DNA of 64,000 nucleotides, taken from Stutzerimonas nosocomialis. Its GTDB lineage: Bacteria; Pseudomonadota; Gammaproteobacteria; Pseudomonadales; Pseudomonadaceae. The stretch spans positions 1 through 64,000 of the forward strand of contig NZ_QLAE01000026.1 of the NCBI RefSeq assembly GCF_005876855.1. Reading direction: 5' to 3'. Position numbers and translations under genes: made by a program. Within the stretch, counting starts at the first letter, position 1. Every line of letters begins with the position of its first letter. The notes below the pieces were generated by a model, which searched no databases, had not been told where the DNA came from, and saw only the letters and a program-made list of their open reading frames with translations. Below, piece by piece: positions 7,166 through 16,929 of this stretch.

Positions 7166-7335
7166 CTGCCGCGGGATCGCAGACAAGACCGCTCCCTCTG
7201 GGGATATGTCTTTTCCCGCCATGACGATCGGGGCGGTACTCCGTGGGGCGGTCGGGGACCGCCCAGTCTTGACCGCGAAGCTGTTGGAACACCGCTCGCG
7301 GCGACGAATGCATCGCCGCGCGGCCCGCTCCCCCA
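7166..7335. repeat. REP-like palindromic repeats between two convergent genes
   Basis: Two GC-rich REP-like units in the same orientation occupy 7166-7199 and 7291-7335. Each ends on the plus strand in CCGCTCCC; read in reverse they begin GGGAGCGG, the usual head of Pseudomonas REP sequences. Between them 7246-7264 is a perfect hairpin (GGGCGGTC, loop GGG, GACCGCCC). The position, between convergent gene ends, is typical for REPs and may help end transcription from both sides. Confidence 0.55.
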
Positions 7336-7363
7336 AAGGCGCTCGGCCGCGCTCGATGCTGGA

Positions 7364-9967
7364 TCAACCCGGCGGGTTGGCCAGGCCTAGGGGCATGGCG
7401 CCGACCTGATCCTCGACGTGCGCCCGCGGCGTCCGGGCCAGGGCGAAATAGGCGTCGCGCCAGGGCCGGTGGCGGTCGTCGCTCCAGACCAGATAATGCA
7501 GCCGCGCCAGGCCCTGGGGATCGTCGAGCAGCTTCCAGCGTGCCTCGTCGGCGCCGTTCGGCCCTGCCGCCAGCACCCTGTCCAGACGCTGCACACGCAG
7601 CGCTTCGGCCGCCGCGACCGACTTGCCATGGCGTCCGCGCGCCATCGCGCTGGCCAGGGCGTTGATCCGTGGCTCGACCGCCGCACGCAGGAAGCCATGG
7701 CTCAGCGCGTTGCGGTTGTTCAGCTGCAGGTAACGATCGGTCGCCTCGAGCTCGCGTGGCGGTGCGTATTCCTCCGGAATCAGGAACAGCTTGGCGCGCC
7801 GGCTGGAAAGCCCGGGTCGGGTACGGCTGGAGAACACCGAGACCGGCGCCGAGAGCAGCAGCGACACCACGATGGGCGCCAGCCACCAGAGGAACAGCGG
7901 GTCGAGCCAGGCGACGCCGGCCGTCCAGACCACGCCCAGCAGCATCTGCCAGCCGTGACGGGCCAGCGCCTCGCTCCAGGGCGTCGCATCGTCGTCGCGC
8001 TTGGGCGAATTCCACTGCACCGACCAGCCCAGGAAGGCCGCGGTGACGAAGACCGTGTGGAAGAGCATCCGTACCGGCGCGAGCAGCACCGAGAACAGGG
8101 TTTCGAGCAGCATCGAGAGCAGCAGGCGGATTCCGCCGCCGTATTCCCGCGCGCCCTTGGCCCAGATCAGCACCACGCTGAGCAGCTTGGGAAGGAACAG
8201 CAGCGTCAGGGTGGTGGAGAACAGCGCGATGGCCTGTTGCGGATTCCAGCGCGGCCACACCGGGAACAGCTGACCCGGCTGGAAGAAATACTGCGGCTCC
8301 ATCAGCGTGTGGATCGCCAGCAGCGCGGTGGAGAGGATCAGGAAGAGGAACCACAGCGGCGCCGACAGGTAGGACATCACCCCGGTGAGAAACACCGCGC
8401 GGTGCACCGGATGCATGCCCTTGACCAGGAACAGGCGGAAGTTCATCAGGTTGCCGTGGCACCAGCGGCGATCGCGCTTGAGCTCGTCGAGCAGGTTCGG
8501 CGGCAGTTCCTCGTAGCTGCCCGGCAGGTCGTAGGCGATCCACACGCCCCAGCCGGCACGGCGCATCAGCGCGGCTTCGACGAAGTCGTGGGAGAGGATC
8601 GCGCCGGCGAAGGAACCTGTGCCAGGCAGCGGCGCCAGGGCGCAGTGCTCGATGAAGGGTTTGACCCGGATGATCGCGTTGTGGCCCCAGTAATGGGACT
8701 CGCCGAGTTGCCAGTAATGCAGGCCCGCGGTGAACAGCGGACCGTAGACCCGGGTGGCGAACTGCTGCATGCGTGCATAGAGCGTGTCCATGCCCGAAGC
8801 CTTGGGGGCGGTCTGGATGATCCCGGCGTTCGGGTTGGCCTCCATCAGCTGCACCAGGCGGGTCAGGCATTCGCCGCTCATCACGCTGTCGGCGTCGAGC
8901 ACCACCATGTAGCGGTAGTCGGCGCCCCAGCGGCGGCAGAAGTCGTCGATGTTGCCGCTCTTGCGCTTGACCCGGCGGCGGCGGCGCCGATAGAAGATGT
9001 GCCCGAACCCTTTTACCTCGCGGCACAGGTCCAGCCAGGCCTTCTGCTCGGCGACGCACTTGTCCGGATCGTTGCTGTCGCTGAGCACGAACACGTCGAA
9101 ATGCTCGAGCTGGCCGGTGGCCGCCAGCGACTCGTAGGTCGCCCGCAGACCGGCGAACACCCGCGCCACGTCTTCGTTGGCGATGGGCATCACCAGCGCG
9201 GTGCGCGCCCGGGGGTCGATGGGCTCGTCGCCGACGGTATTGGCCGAGATGCTGTATCGATCGCGCCCGCGCAGCAGCTGCAGAAAGCCCATCAGCGCGG
9301 TCCAGAAGCCCACCGATACCCAGCAGAACAGCAGCGCGAAGAGCAGCAGGATGCTGGTCTGCACCGCATAGGGCAGCACCTGGGTGATGGTCGCCAGGAC
9401 ACCCTGCTGGCGGATCTCGTCCAGGTTCAGGTCCATCAGCGCCCAGCCCTGGTAGGGCAGCACGGCCTTCATGTACCAGGTCGCGACACCGGTCTGGGTG
9501 AGCATCAGCGCCACCAGGACGAAACGCCGGAACGCCGCGACGGTGCGCCAATGCGCCTTCGCGTCGGCTTCGCCTGCGGGTTTTTCCTCGGGCCGCTGGC
9601 GGCCGAACAGCTTGCGCCAGCCGCGCACCAGCGGGTTGGTCTGCCAGGGATCGGGCACCATCGGCGAACGCACGATGGGGGGCGTGCTCCTGATGCAGAC
9701 GCGTCCCTGGTGGTCGGTCATCAGCAGCTGGCCCTGATCCAGCGCCTCGCCCCAGTCGGCCTGCAGACGCGCGGCGGTCGAGCCGAGCACGGCGTCGTCG
9801 GCGCTGCCGCCGGAAGGCGTCCCGGCGCCCGCCAGCGCACGGTGCAGCGCCTGCAGGTCGCCGCCCTCGGCGGCGACCCGGTTGGCCAGCGCCTGGCGCT
9901 CATCGTCCTCCAGGGCGATCTGGTCGAGGTAGAGACGCGCCTTATCCGGCTCGACAGGACTAGTCAT
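7364..9967 (-). CDS. opgH: Glucans biosynthesis glucosyltransferase H
   Basis: An 867-residue inner-membrane family 2 glycosyltransferase that polymerises UDP-glucose into the beta-1,2 backbone of osmoregulated periplasmic glucans and moves it across the membrane. The catalytic signature is clear: an N-terminal helix pair, then [16 protein letters not shown] (DxD), a TAP/QTAP stretch, [14 protein letters not shown] and the [10 protein letters not shown] (QxxRW-like) motif, followed by several C-terminal membrane segments. The start codon lies inside the end of opgG (8-nt overlap), so the two are co-translated. Length is as expected for Pseudomonas OpgH. Confidence 0.97.
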   Translation of the reverse strand: MTSPVEPDKARLYLDQIALEDDERQALANRVAAEGGDLQALHRALAGAGTPSGGSADDAVLGSTAARLQADWGEALDQGQLLMTDHQGRVCIRSTPPIVRSPMVPDPWQTNPLVRGWRKLFGRQRPEEKPAGEADAKAHWRTVAAFRRFVLVALMLTQTGVATWYMKAVLPYQGWALMDLNLDEIRQQGVLATITQVLPYAVQTSILLLFALLFCWVSVGFWTALMGFLQLLRGRDRYSISANTVGDEPIDPRARTALVMPIANEDVARVFAGLRATYESLAATGQLEHFDVFVLSDSNDPDKCVAEQKAWLDLCREVKGFGHIFYRRRRRRVKRKSGNIDDFCRRWGADYRYMVVLDADSVMSGECLTRLVQLMEANPNAGIIQTAPKASGMDTLYARMQQFATRVYGPLFTAGLHYWQLGESHYWGHNAIIRVKPFIEHCALAPLPGTGSFAGAILSHDFVEAALMRRAGWGVWIAYDLPGSYEELPPNLLDELKRDRRWCHGNLMNFRLFLVKGMHPVHRAVFLTGVMSYLSAPLWFLFLILSTALLAIHTLMEPQYFFQPGQLFPVWPRWNPQQAIALFSTTLTLLFLPKLLSVVLIWAKGAREYGGGIRLLLSMLLETLFSVLLAPVRMLFHTVFVTAAFLGWSVQWNSPKRDDDATPWSEALARHGWQMLLGVVWTAGVAWLDPLFLWWLAPIVVSLLLSAPVSVFSSRTRPGLSSRRAKLFLIPEEYAPPRELEATDRYLQLNNRNALSHGFLRAAVEPRINALASAMARGRHGKSVAAAEALRVQRLDRVLAAGPNGADEARWKLLDDPQGLARLHYLVWSDDRHRPWRDAYFALARTPRAHVEDQVGAMPLGLANPPG

Positions 9968-11513
9968 GGACGGGTATCTGGTAGCTCCAGGTTTCCGACA
10001 GCGGCTTGTCGTCCTGCACCAGCGCGGCGCGGAGTTCGACCGGCTGTGCCGGGTCCTTGATCCTCAAGCGCAGGGTCAGGCGCCAGCCCTCGGTCACCGG
10101 GTTGTAGCGGACGCTGTTTTCCACCAGCTCGCCGTTGGGGTTGACGCTGACCTGCGCGGTCACCGGCGTGTCGGCGGGCAGGTTCGCCAGCACCGGGCCT
10201 TCGAAATCGACGATGTAGGCCGTGGTGCCGTCGGGCTGGCGGATCAGGTTCGGCTGCTTGATGTCGCCCACCGACAGGCGCGTCTGCTTGACCCAGGCGA
10301 GCTGCGGATCGTGCAGCGCCGGTTCGTCCATGGTGAAGTGCAGCCGATAGCCCAGCTCCAGCGGCTGACCCCGCTCGGGCAGCTCATCGGGCGTCCAGAA
10401 GGCGACGATGTTGTCGTTGGTCTCGTCCGGCGTCGGGATCTCCACCAGCTCGACCCGGCCCTTGCCCCAGTCGCCGCGGGTTTCCACCCAGCCGCTCGGG
10501 CGCAGGTCGTAACGGTCGTCGAGGTCTTCGTACTGGCTGAATTCGTGGCCGCGCTGCATCAGGCCGAACCCGCGCGGGTTCTCGACCGCGAAGGTGCTCA
10601 CCGCCAGGCGCCTGGGGTTGTTCAGCGGGCGCCAGATGCGCTCGTCGTTGCCGGCGTGAATGGCCAGGCCGTTGGAATCGTGGATCGCCGGGCGGAAGTT
10701 CGGCTGGGCGCTCGGCTGGTTCGGGCCGAACAGGTACATGCTGGTCAGCGGGGCGATACCGAGCTTGGCGACGTTCTCGCGCAGGAAGACCTTGGCCTGG
10801 ACATCGAGGGTGCTGTCCTTGCCGGGCGTGACCACCATGCGATAGGCGCCAGTGGCGCGCGGCGAATCGAGCAGGGCGTAGATCACCAGGTTGCGGCGAT
10901 CCGGCGCCGGATGCTCGACCCAGAACTCGCTGAAGCGCGGAAATTCCTCGCCCGACGGCAGCGCGGTGTCGATCGCGAGCCCCCGTGCCGACAGGCCATA
11001 GACCTGTCCCTTGCCGATCACGCGGAAGTAGCTGGCGCCCAGCAGGGTCATCAGCTCGTCGTCGCGCTTGTCGGGCTCGTTGAGCGGATACATGACCTTG
11101 AAGCCTGCAAAGCCCAGGTGCTCGAGCGAAGCGGGATCGAGCTGCAGGCTGCCGAAATCGAAGTAGTCCGGCGAGTAGTCGATCTCCTTGACGCCCGTGG
11201 CGGTGATCTCGTGGATCTTCACCGGCACGTCGAAGTGCATGCCCTGGTGATAGAAGAACAGCTGGAAGGGATTTTTCTCGTCGGCCCAGCGGCCTTTCTC
11301 GGTGCGGAAGCGGATCTGCTGATAATCGGCAAATTTCATTTCGCGGAACACGGCGGGCAAATTGCTTTGCGGCGCCACGTAGGGGCGGCCGGCCAGTTCC
11401 TTCGCCTTGACCGCGACGTCGTCCAGGCTGAACGCCCAGGCGCTGGTCGCCACACTGGCCAACAGGCAGGACAACAGCCAGACGGCCATCCTGTTGCGCG
11501 GTTTTGCTGACAT
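9960..11513 (-). CDS. opgG: Periplasmic glucans biosynthesis protein G
   Basis: A 517-residue periplasmic protein with an N-terminal signal peptide (basic start, hydrophobic core, cleavage near AWA-FSLDD). The mature part begins as other OpgG proteins do ([15 protein letters not shown]) and keeps the family motifs [11 protein letters not shown] and GRGFGLMQR-like [12 protein letters not shown]. It works with OpgH in making osmoregulated periplasmic glucans, probably in branching or processing. The ATG at 11513 has AAGGG 5 nt upstream; a longer frame to 11654 would bury the signal peptide and is rejected. Confidence 0.95.
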   Translation of the reverse strand: MSAKPRNRMAVWLLSCLLASVATSAWAFSLDDVAVKAKELAGRPYVAPQSNLPAVFREMKFADYQQIRFRTEKGRWADEKNPFQLFFYHQGMHFDVPVKIHEITATGVKEIDYSPDYFDFGSLQLDPASLEHLGFAGFKVMYPLNEPDKRDDELMTLLGASYFRVIGKGQVYGLSARGLAIDTALPSGEEFPRFSEFWVEHPAPDRRNLVIYALLDSPRATGAYRMVVTPGKDSTLDVQAKVFLRENVAKLGIAPLTSMYLFGPNQPSAQPNFRPAIHDSNGLAIHAGNDERIWRPLNNPRRLAVSTFAVENPRGFGLMQRGHEFSQYEDLDDRYDLRPSGWVETRGDWGKGRVELVEIPTPDETNDNIVAFWTPDELPERGQPLELGYRLHFTMDEPALHDPQLAWVKQTRLSVGDIKQPNLIRQPDGTTAYIVDFEGPVLANLPADTPVTAQVSVNPNGELVENSVRYNPVTEGWRLTLRLRIKDPAQPVELRAALVQDDKPLSETWSYQIPVHD

Positions 11514-11968
11514 CGACACCCTTTTCACTAACACATCTTGCCCCTTAGGTTCGCGCGGGAATCCGACGCTCGACCGGACCCCGGATTGAAGCCAGGTTGG
11601 CCAGACAGCATCGATACGAAGAAAACGATTTGTTCTTGTTGCCGCCAGGCTCACTGCATCCGGCGGATCGACCGAGTAGCGGGTCTCGAGACCGGCCCTG
11701 GTCCTTAGTCAGCGGGGCGTATCTTATCCAGTCGGATGACCGCTGACAGCGGGGGTAACCCCCCGTTCGATGAAAATTTTTACCATAAGTTCGGTCCCCT
11801 GCCCGACAAGGCTCCAGACGTTGCCAGCCGGGCCTTCCAGACGCCGGCAAACCGGCATGCGACAGGCCCGCCGACAAGCCGCCGGCACCGACGGCGACCG
11901 TTCCGGACAGGCGTGTCGCGACCATTCGCAGTAGGCTGGTGACCGACACAGCAGCGGCCAGCGCACCG
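11514..11968. other. Divergent intergenic region between opgG and the LysR gene
   Basis: No gene is supported here. It separates the leftward opgGH operon from the rightward LysR gene and must hold both promoters. One short hairpin is seen near 11752-11766 (GGGGG-TAA-CCCCC type), next to an A/T-rich patch at 11771-11785. No convincing -35/-10 pair was found by eye. Confidence 0.5.
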
Positions 11969-12865
11969 ATGGACATCAAGCAACTGCGGTTCCTCATCGC
12001 CCTCGACGAAACCCGCCACTTCCGCGAGGCGGCCCAGCGCTGCCACGTGACCCAGCCGACCCTGTCGATGCGGCTGCGCAGCCTGGAAGAAGAGCTGGGC
12101 CTGCAGCTGGTACGGCGCGGACAACGCTTCGAGGGGTTCACCGCCGAGGGCGAGCGCATCCTGGCCTGGGCGCGCACGCTACTCGCGGCACAAGAGGGGC
12201 TGCTCGCCGAAGCGGCGGCCTGCCGTGGACAACTGGTGGGCACCTTGCGCCTGGGGGTGGTGCCGCTGGCCGGCTTCGATCCGCTGCGCCTGGTGCAGCA
12301 GTTCGCCGAGGCGCACCCGGAGCTGCGCTTCCAGCTCGTGGCGCTGAGCAGCGAGGAGATCCTCGAACGCCTGGCGCGCAACGCGCTGGACCTCGGGCTT
12401 TCCTACCTGGACCGCCTCGATCCCGCGCATTTCAGTGCGCTGCCGCTGGGCCATGCGCGCATGGGGCTGCTGCACGACCGTCGCCACTTCGCCTTCGCCG
12501 ACGCGTCGCTGACCTGGGAACAGCTCGCCGGCCTGCCGCTCGGCCTGCTCACCAGCGGCATGCACTTTCGCCAGTCCATCGACCATGCGCTGCGCAGCCG
12601 CGGGCTGGCGCTGCAGCCGCGTGTACAGACCGACGCGGTCCACCATCTTCTGCAGGCGGTCAGCCTCGGGCTCTGCTGTTCGATCATGCCGCTCGACAGC
12701 GGCCTCGACGCGCTGGCCGAACACCTGACCCTGACGCCCATCGCCGAGGCCCGCACGCTGGCACCCCTGGGGCTGATCCTGCGCCGCGCGGCGCCCCGCT
12801 CGGCACTGGCCGAAGCCTGCTTCGCCGAGGCCGGCGCGCTGCTGCAGACCCAGGCCCTCGGCTGA
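11969..12865 (+). CDS. LysR-family transcriptional regulator
   Basis: A 298-residue LysR regulator. The winged helix-turn-helix is at the N-terminus (DIKQLRFLIALDETRHFREAAQRCHVTQPTLS), followed by an effector domain beginning GTLRLGVVPLAGFDP. The ATG at 11969 matches family N-termini; an in-frame GTG at 11939 is the alternative. The FdhF/YdeP oxidoreductase gene lies 146 bp downstream on the same strand, and a perfect LysR-type operator sits in that gap, so the oxidoreductase is the likely target. The effector is unknown. Confidence 0.9.
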   Translation: MDIKQLRFLIALDETRHFREAAQRCHVTQPTLSMRLRSLEEELGLQLVRRGQRFEGFTAEGERILAWARTLLAAQEGLLAEAAACRGQLVGTLRLGVVPLAGFDPLRLVQQFAEAHPELRFQLVALSSEEILERLARNALDLGLSYLDRLDPAHFSALPLGHARMGLLHDRRHFAFADASLTWEQLAGLPLGLLTSGMHFRQSIDHALRSRGLALQPRVQTDAVHHLLQAVSLGLCCSIMPLDSGLDALAEHLTLTPIAEARTLAPLGLILRRAAPRSALAEACFAEAGALLQTQALG

Positions 12866-12877
12866 TCAAGCGGCACT

Positions 12878-12902
12878 CGTTGATCGACAGGGTCGATCAA
12901 CG
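12878..12902. promoter_or_regulatory. LysR-type operator upstream of the molybdoenzyme gene
   Basis: A perfect 11-bp inverted repeat, CGTTGATCGAC and GTCGATCAACG, separated by AGG. Its core is ATC-N9-GAT, which contains T-N11-A, the classic recognition pattern of LysR-type regulators. It lies 12 bp after the LysR gene and 110 bp before the oxidoreductase start. No U-run follows, so a terminator is unlikely. Confidence 0.65.
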
Positions 12903-13011
12903 CATCGGTACGGGCGATTGGACGCGCGCCGCAGCGGCGCCCTAGGCTGAGGACATAGAGGTCGCCTCGACGCCAGCGCGACCCGCCCTGCGTGCAGCCG
13001 AGGTCGTCATC

Positions 13012-15345
13012 ATGCCCCTCCCTCCCCGATCAGAAGCCCGCTACCGTCCCTATACCGGCGCCGCCGGCGGCTGGGGCGCCCTGCGCAGCGTCACCCGCGC
13101 CTGGCTCGGCAGCGACAACGCGCTGAAGAACATCCGCACCCTGCTCAAGACCAACCAGCATGGCGGCTTCGACTGCCCGGGCTGCGCCTGGGGCGAGTCG
13201 CCCGAGGGGCAGAGGGTGAAATTCTGCGAGAACGGCGCCAAGGCGGTGAACTGGGAAGCCACCCGACGCCGGGTCGACGCCGCCTTCTTCGCGCGCTACA
13301 GCGTCAGCCAGCTCGCCGCGCAGAGCGACTACTGGCTCGAATACCAGGGGCGCCTGACCGAACCGATGCGCTACGACCGCGCCAGCGACCGTTACCTGCC
13401 GATCGGCTGGGACGAGGCCTTCGCCCTGGTCGCGCGCCACCTCAAGGCCCTCGAACGTCCGGACCAGGCCGAGTTCTATACCTCCGGCCGCGCGAGCAAC
13501 GAGGCGGCCTTCCTCTATCAGCTGTTCGGCCGCGCCTTCGGTACCAACAATTTCCCCGACTGCTCGAACATGTGCCACGAAGCCAGCGGCGTCGCCCTCG
13601 GCCAGAGCATCGGGGTCGGCAAGGGCACGGTGACCTTCGGGGATTTCGAGCACGCCGATGCGATCTTCGTGCTCGGGCAGAATCCCGGCACCAACCACCC
13701 GCGGATGCTCGAACCGCTGCGCGAGGCGGTAGCCCGCGGCGCCCAGGTCGTCTGCTTCAATCCGCTGCGCGAACGCGGCCTGGAACGCTTCCAGCACCCG
13801 CAGAAGCCGCTGGAGATGCTTGGCAACCGGGACGCGCCGATCACCAGCGCCTATTTCCGGCCCCGCCTGGGCGGCGACATGGCGGCGCTGCGCGGCATGG
13901 CCAAGCTCCTTCTTCAGTGGGAGCGCGAAGCCCCCGGGACGGTGTTCGACCAGGCCTTCATCGCCGAGCACACCGAAGGGCTGCTGGCCTATCTCGTCGA
14001 AGTGGACGCCACGCCCTGGGCGCAGATCGAGGCGCAATCGGGGCTCGCCCTGGGCGAGATCGAGCAGGCGGCGCGGCATTACCGCCACGCCGAGCGCAGC
14101 ATCATCTGCTGGGCGATGGGCATCACCCAGCACCGCCACTCGGTGGCGACCATACGCGAGATCGCCAACCTCCTGCTGCTGCGCGGCAACATCGGCAAGC
14201 CGGGCGCCGGCGCCTGCCCGGTACGCGGCCACAGCAACGTGCAGGGCGACCGGACCATGGGCATCAACGAGCGCCCGCCGGCGGCGCTGCTCGACGCGCT
14301 GGAGCGCCAGTTCGGCTTCGCCGTACCGCGCGGGCAGGGCCACAACACCGTCGAGGCCATCGCCGCGATGCACCGGGGCGATGCCCGCGTGTTCATCGGC
14401 CTGGGTGGCAACTTCGCCCAGGCGACGCCGGATTCGCAGCTGACCCACCAGGCGCTCACGCGCTGCGAACTCACGGTGCAGATCAGCACCAAGCTCAACC
14501 GCAGCCACCTGCTCTGCGGCCGGGAAGCGCTGATCCTGCCGTGCCTGGGGCGCACCGACATCGACCGCCAGGCCTGCGGGCCGCAGGCGGTCACGGTCGA
14601 GGACTCGTTCAGCATGGTGCATGCCTCCTTCGGCCAGCTCGAACCGCTGTCGCCGCAGATGCGCTCGGAGCCGGCCATCGTCGCCGGGATCGCCGCGGCA
14701 ACCCTCGGTGCGCACCCCGTCGATTGGCTGCACCTGGTCGAGGACTACGGACGCATCCGCAGCCTGATCGCCGCGACCCTCCCCGGCTTCGCCGACTTCA
14801 ACGAACGCCTGGGCCAGCCCGGCGGGTTCTACCTGGGCAACAGCGCCGCCGAGCGCCGCTGGGCCACCCCGAGCGGGCGCGCGTGCTTTTCGGCCTGCGC
14901 CCTGCCGCAGGACCTGTTGCCCGCGCAGGTTCGCGCCAGCGGCCGCGCACCGGACCTCACGCTGCAGACGCTGCGCTCCCACGATCAGTACAACACCACG
15001 CTCTATGGGCTCGACGACCGCTACCGCGGCGTGCGCGGCATGCGCCGGGTGGTCTTCGTCAATCCGCAGGACATCGCCCGACTGGGTCTGGCGGCCGGGC
15101 AACAGGTCGACCTGGTCTCGCTGTGGGACGACGGCCGCGAGCGCCGCGTGGAGGGATTCACCCTGCTGGCCTACGACACGCCGCCCGGCCAGGCCGCCGC
15201 CTACTACCCGGAAACCAACCCGCTGGTGCCGCTGCAAAGCGTCGGGGAAGACAGCCATACGCCGACCTCCAAGGCCATCGCCATCGTACTGGAGCCGAGC
15301 CGCCAGCCAGCGCAGATCCAGCTGCAGCGCTCGCCCGCCGCCTGA
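13012..15345 (+). CDS. ydeP: FdhF/YdeP-family molybdopterin oxidoreductase
   Basis: A 777-residue homologue of the formate dehydrogenase alpha subunit, YdeP type. The N-terminal Cys motif is shortened to FDCPGCAWG with a later FCENGAK. The molybdopterin domains follow (SGRASNEAAF, NMCHEASG, FVLGQNPGTNHPR, RGNIGKPGAG, CPVRGHSNVQGDRTMGI), and the C-terminal cofactor-binding domain contains LRSHDQYNTT. E. coli YdeP is linked to acid resistance; the substrate is unknown and formate should not be assumed. No fdhD or electron-transfer subunit adjoins it. The LysR operator upstream suggests single-gene control. Confidence 0.88.
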   Translation: MPLPPRSEARYRPYTGAAGGWGALRSVTRAWLGSDNALKNIRTLLKTNQHGGFDCPGCAWGESPEGQRVKFCENGAKAVNWEATRRRVDAAFFARYSVSQLAAQSDYWLEYQGRLTEPMRYDRASDRYLPIGWDEAFALVARHLKALERPDQAEFYTSGRASNEAAFLYQLFGRAFGTNNFPDCSNMCHEASGVALGQSIGVGKGTVTFGDFEHADAIFVLGQNPGTNHPRMLEPLREAVARGAQVVCFNPLRERGLERFQHPQKPLEMLGNRDAPITSAYFRPRLGGDMAALRGMAKLLLQWEREAPGTVFDQAFIAEHTEGLLAYLVEVDATPWAQIEAQSGLALGEIEQAARHYRHAERSIICWAMGITQHRHSVATIREIANLLLLRGNIGKPGAGACPVRGHSNVQGDRTMGINERPPAALLDALERQFGFAVPRGQGHNTVEAIAAMHRGDARVFIGLGGNFAQATPDSQLTHQALTRCELTVQISTKLNRSHLLCGREALILPCLGRTDIDRQACGPQAVTVEDSFSMVHASFGQLEPLSPQMRSEPAIVAGIAAATLGAHPVDWLHLVEDYGRIRSLIAATLPGFADFNERLGQPGGFYLGNSAAERRWATPSGRACFSACALPQDLLPAQVRASGRAPDLTLQTLRSHDQYNTTLYGLDDRYRGVRGMRRVVFVNPQDIARLGLAAGQQVDLVSLWDDGRERRVEGFTLLAYDTPPGQAAAYYPETNPLVPLQSVGEDSHTPTSKAIAIVLEPSRQPAQIQLQRSPAA

Positions 15346-15410
15346 AGGCGCAGCGCAGGCGGGCGCCCTGGATGTTCTAGAATGCAGGACCGCCCTCCGG
15401 AACCCCGACG

Positions 15411-15854
15411 ATGATCAACGCCAAACTGCTGCAACTGGTGATCGATGCCTCCAACGACGGCATCGTCGTCGCCGAACAAGAGGGCGACGACAACATCCTG
15501 ATCTACGCCAACCCGGCCTTCGAACGGCTCACCGGCTATGGCGTCGAGGACATCCTCTATCAGGATTGCCGCTTTCTGCAGGCGGGGGACCGCGCCCAGG
15601 TCGGTCTGGCGGCGATCCGCGAGGCGTTGCGCAACCGCCAGCCGTGCCGGCAGGTCCTGCGCAACTACCGCAAGGACGGCTCCTTCTTCTGGAACGAGCT
15701 GTCGATCACCCCGGCATTCAACGAAGCCGATCAGCTGACCTACTTCATCGGCATCCAGAAGGACGTCAGTGCGCACATGGACGCGCTCGAACGGGTGCGT
15801 GAGCTCGAAGCGGAAGTGGCGCGACTCAAGGAAGCGCTCGCCGCCAAAGGCTGA
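15411..15854 (+). CDS. Short LOV-domain blue-light photoreceptor (PpSB1-LOV-like)
   Basis: A 147-residue protein made of one PAS/LOV core (about 15-118) and a C-terminal coiled-coil helix, with no effector domain. The photoactive cysteine is Cys53 in DCRFLQ, and the flavin-contacting motifs NYRKDGSFFWNELSITP and YFIGIQKDVS are intact. Asp replaces the usual Asn before the Cys, as in P. putida PpSB1-LOV, which it resembles closely over its length. FMN binding and light-driven cysteinyl adduct formation follow from the family. It converges on the LitR-like regulator gene with 2 bp between the stops. In P. putida a short LOV protein acts with a LitR-type repressor to sense light. Confidence 0.93.
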   Translation: MINAKLLQLVIDASNDGIVVAEQEGDDNILIYANPAFERLTGYGVEDILYQDCRFLQAGDRAQVGLAAIREALRNRQPCRQVLRNYRKDGSFFWNELSITPAFNEADQLTYFIGIQKDVSAHMDALERVRELEAEVARLKEALAAKG

Positions 15855-15856
15855 CC

Positions 15857-16813
15857 TCAAGTATCCAGGTGGCCGCCGAGGAACTGCTGCAGACGCCGCT
15901 GCATCAACCGGCCGGACTGGCCCAGACGGGCGATCGGACTGCCGCCGAGCTCCTGTTCGGCGAGCTCCGCGGCTTCGCCGGCGATCGCCAGCGGGCAGCT
16001 GAGGCCCAGCGCCAGCCGGTTCAGCTGGCGCAGCGACTCGTTGCCCAGCAGGTGGTTGGAGAACAGCACCAGCGCCTGGGGCTGCATCTTTTCACAGACC
16101 AGGGTCAGCTCTTCGAGCGGCTGCCCGAGCGCCAGCACGCTGACCGCCACCTCCCCCGCTGAAAGAAGCAGGCCGGCGACCAGCAGTTCCAGCTCACGGC
16201 ACTGGCCGGGAATCGCCGCCAGCAGCACCCGCTGCGGTGCCTGGCTGCGCGCCAGCTGCAACCGTTGCAGCACCCGCGCGCGCAGGAAGGCGTCGAGGAA
16301 CAGCCATTCGCTGGTGCGCCCGAAGTCATCCGGGCGCTGCACAAGACCCTGCCAGACCGGCATCAGGATCTGCTCGAAGGCCACCGACGCGGGATAGGTC
16401 GAGAACACCTGGCCGTAGACCTGCTCGAGCCGCATCTCGTCGAAACCGGCCACGGCGCGCGCCAGCTGCGCCTGCCATTCGGCCCACTCGCCGCTGGCGA
16501 CCTCCTCCGGGCGTGCCTGGCGCTGCGCCGACGGGACGCCCTGTCCGCGCGCCAGGATCTTGCCGACCTTGCTCACCGAGACGCCACGCTCGATCCAGGC
16601 GAGGACGCTCTGCACCGTCTCGATATCGGCCTGGGAATAGAGCCGGTGACCGCTCTCGGTGCGCGTCGGCTGGATCAGCCCATAGCGCCGTTCCCAGGCG
16701 CGCAGGGTGACCGGATTGACCCCGGTGACCCGCGATACTTCGCGGATGGGGAACAGTTCTTCCTGTCCGAGCCCTGCCGAAGCGGGTGAAGGATTACCGG
16801 CGAATTCGGTCAT
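15857..16813 (-). CDS. MerR-family LitR/PplR-like light-response regulator without B12-binding histidine
   Basis: A 318-residue regulator. The MerR helix-turn-helix (about 20-90: FPIREVSRVTGVNPVTLRAW, RRYGL, SGHRLYS) is followed by a cobalamin-binding-like helical and Rossmann region. The place of the B12-ligand motif (DxHxxG) reads PGQCRELE, with no His, so adenosylcobalamin is probably not bound. This matches the P. putida PplR type, which relies on a LOV partner. It is the last gene of a leftward unit (epimerase, hemH, regulator) and lies back to back with the LOV gene. TGTACA boxes upstream of the epimerase are its likely operators. Confidence 0.85.
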   Translation of the reverse strand: MTEFAGNPSPASAGLGQEELFPIREVSRVTGVNPVTLRAWERRYGLIQPTRTESGHRLYSQADIETVQSVLAWIERGVSVSKVGKILARGQGVPSAQRQARPEEVASGEWAEWQAQLARAVAGFDEMRLEQVYGQVFSTYPASVAFEQILMPVWQGLVQRPDDFGRTSEWLFLDAFLRARVLQRLQLARSQAPQRVLLAAIPGQCRELELLVAGLLLSAGEVAVSVLALGQPLEELTLVCEKMQPQALVLFSNHLLGNESLRQLNRLALGLSCPLAIAGEAAELAEQELGGSPIARLGQSGRLMQRRLQQFLGGHLDT

Positions 16814-16929
16814 GGCAGCTCAAGCCCACGCATTCGAAAGCGGCCGATTGTAACGCAAGGTTACCGAGGGCCGTTCGCACCCGGACAGGCAGAACGACCG
16901 CCCGTCCACCGGCCGGGAGCGTCGGCCGC

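Noticed and set aside
7418-10060. 880-codon plus-strand frame opposite opgH
   Set aside because: Full overlap with the clearly conserved opgH; residue composition (Gln, Arg, His, Ala rich) is that of a mirror frame.
12878-12902. Rho-independent terminator after the LysR gene
   Set aside because: The palindrome has no T-run on either strand and matches a LysR operator pattern.
12878-12902. FNR/Anr box (TTGAT-N4-ATCAA)
   Set aside because: TTGAT and ATCAA are present but the spacing is 11 bp, not 4.
13030-15258. 742-codon minus-strand frame opposite the molybdoenzyme gene
   Set aside because: Antisense shadow of a gene with intact family motifs; no domain of its own.
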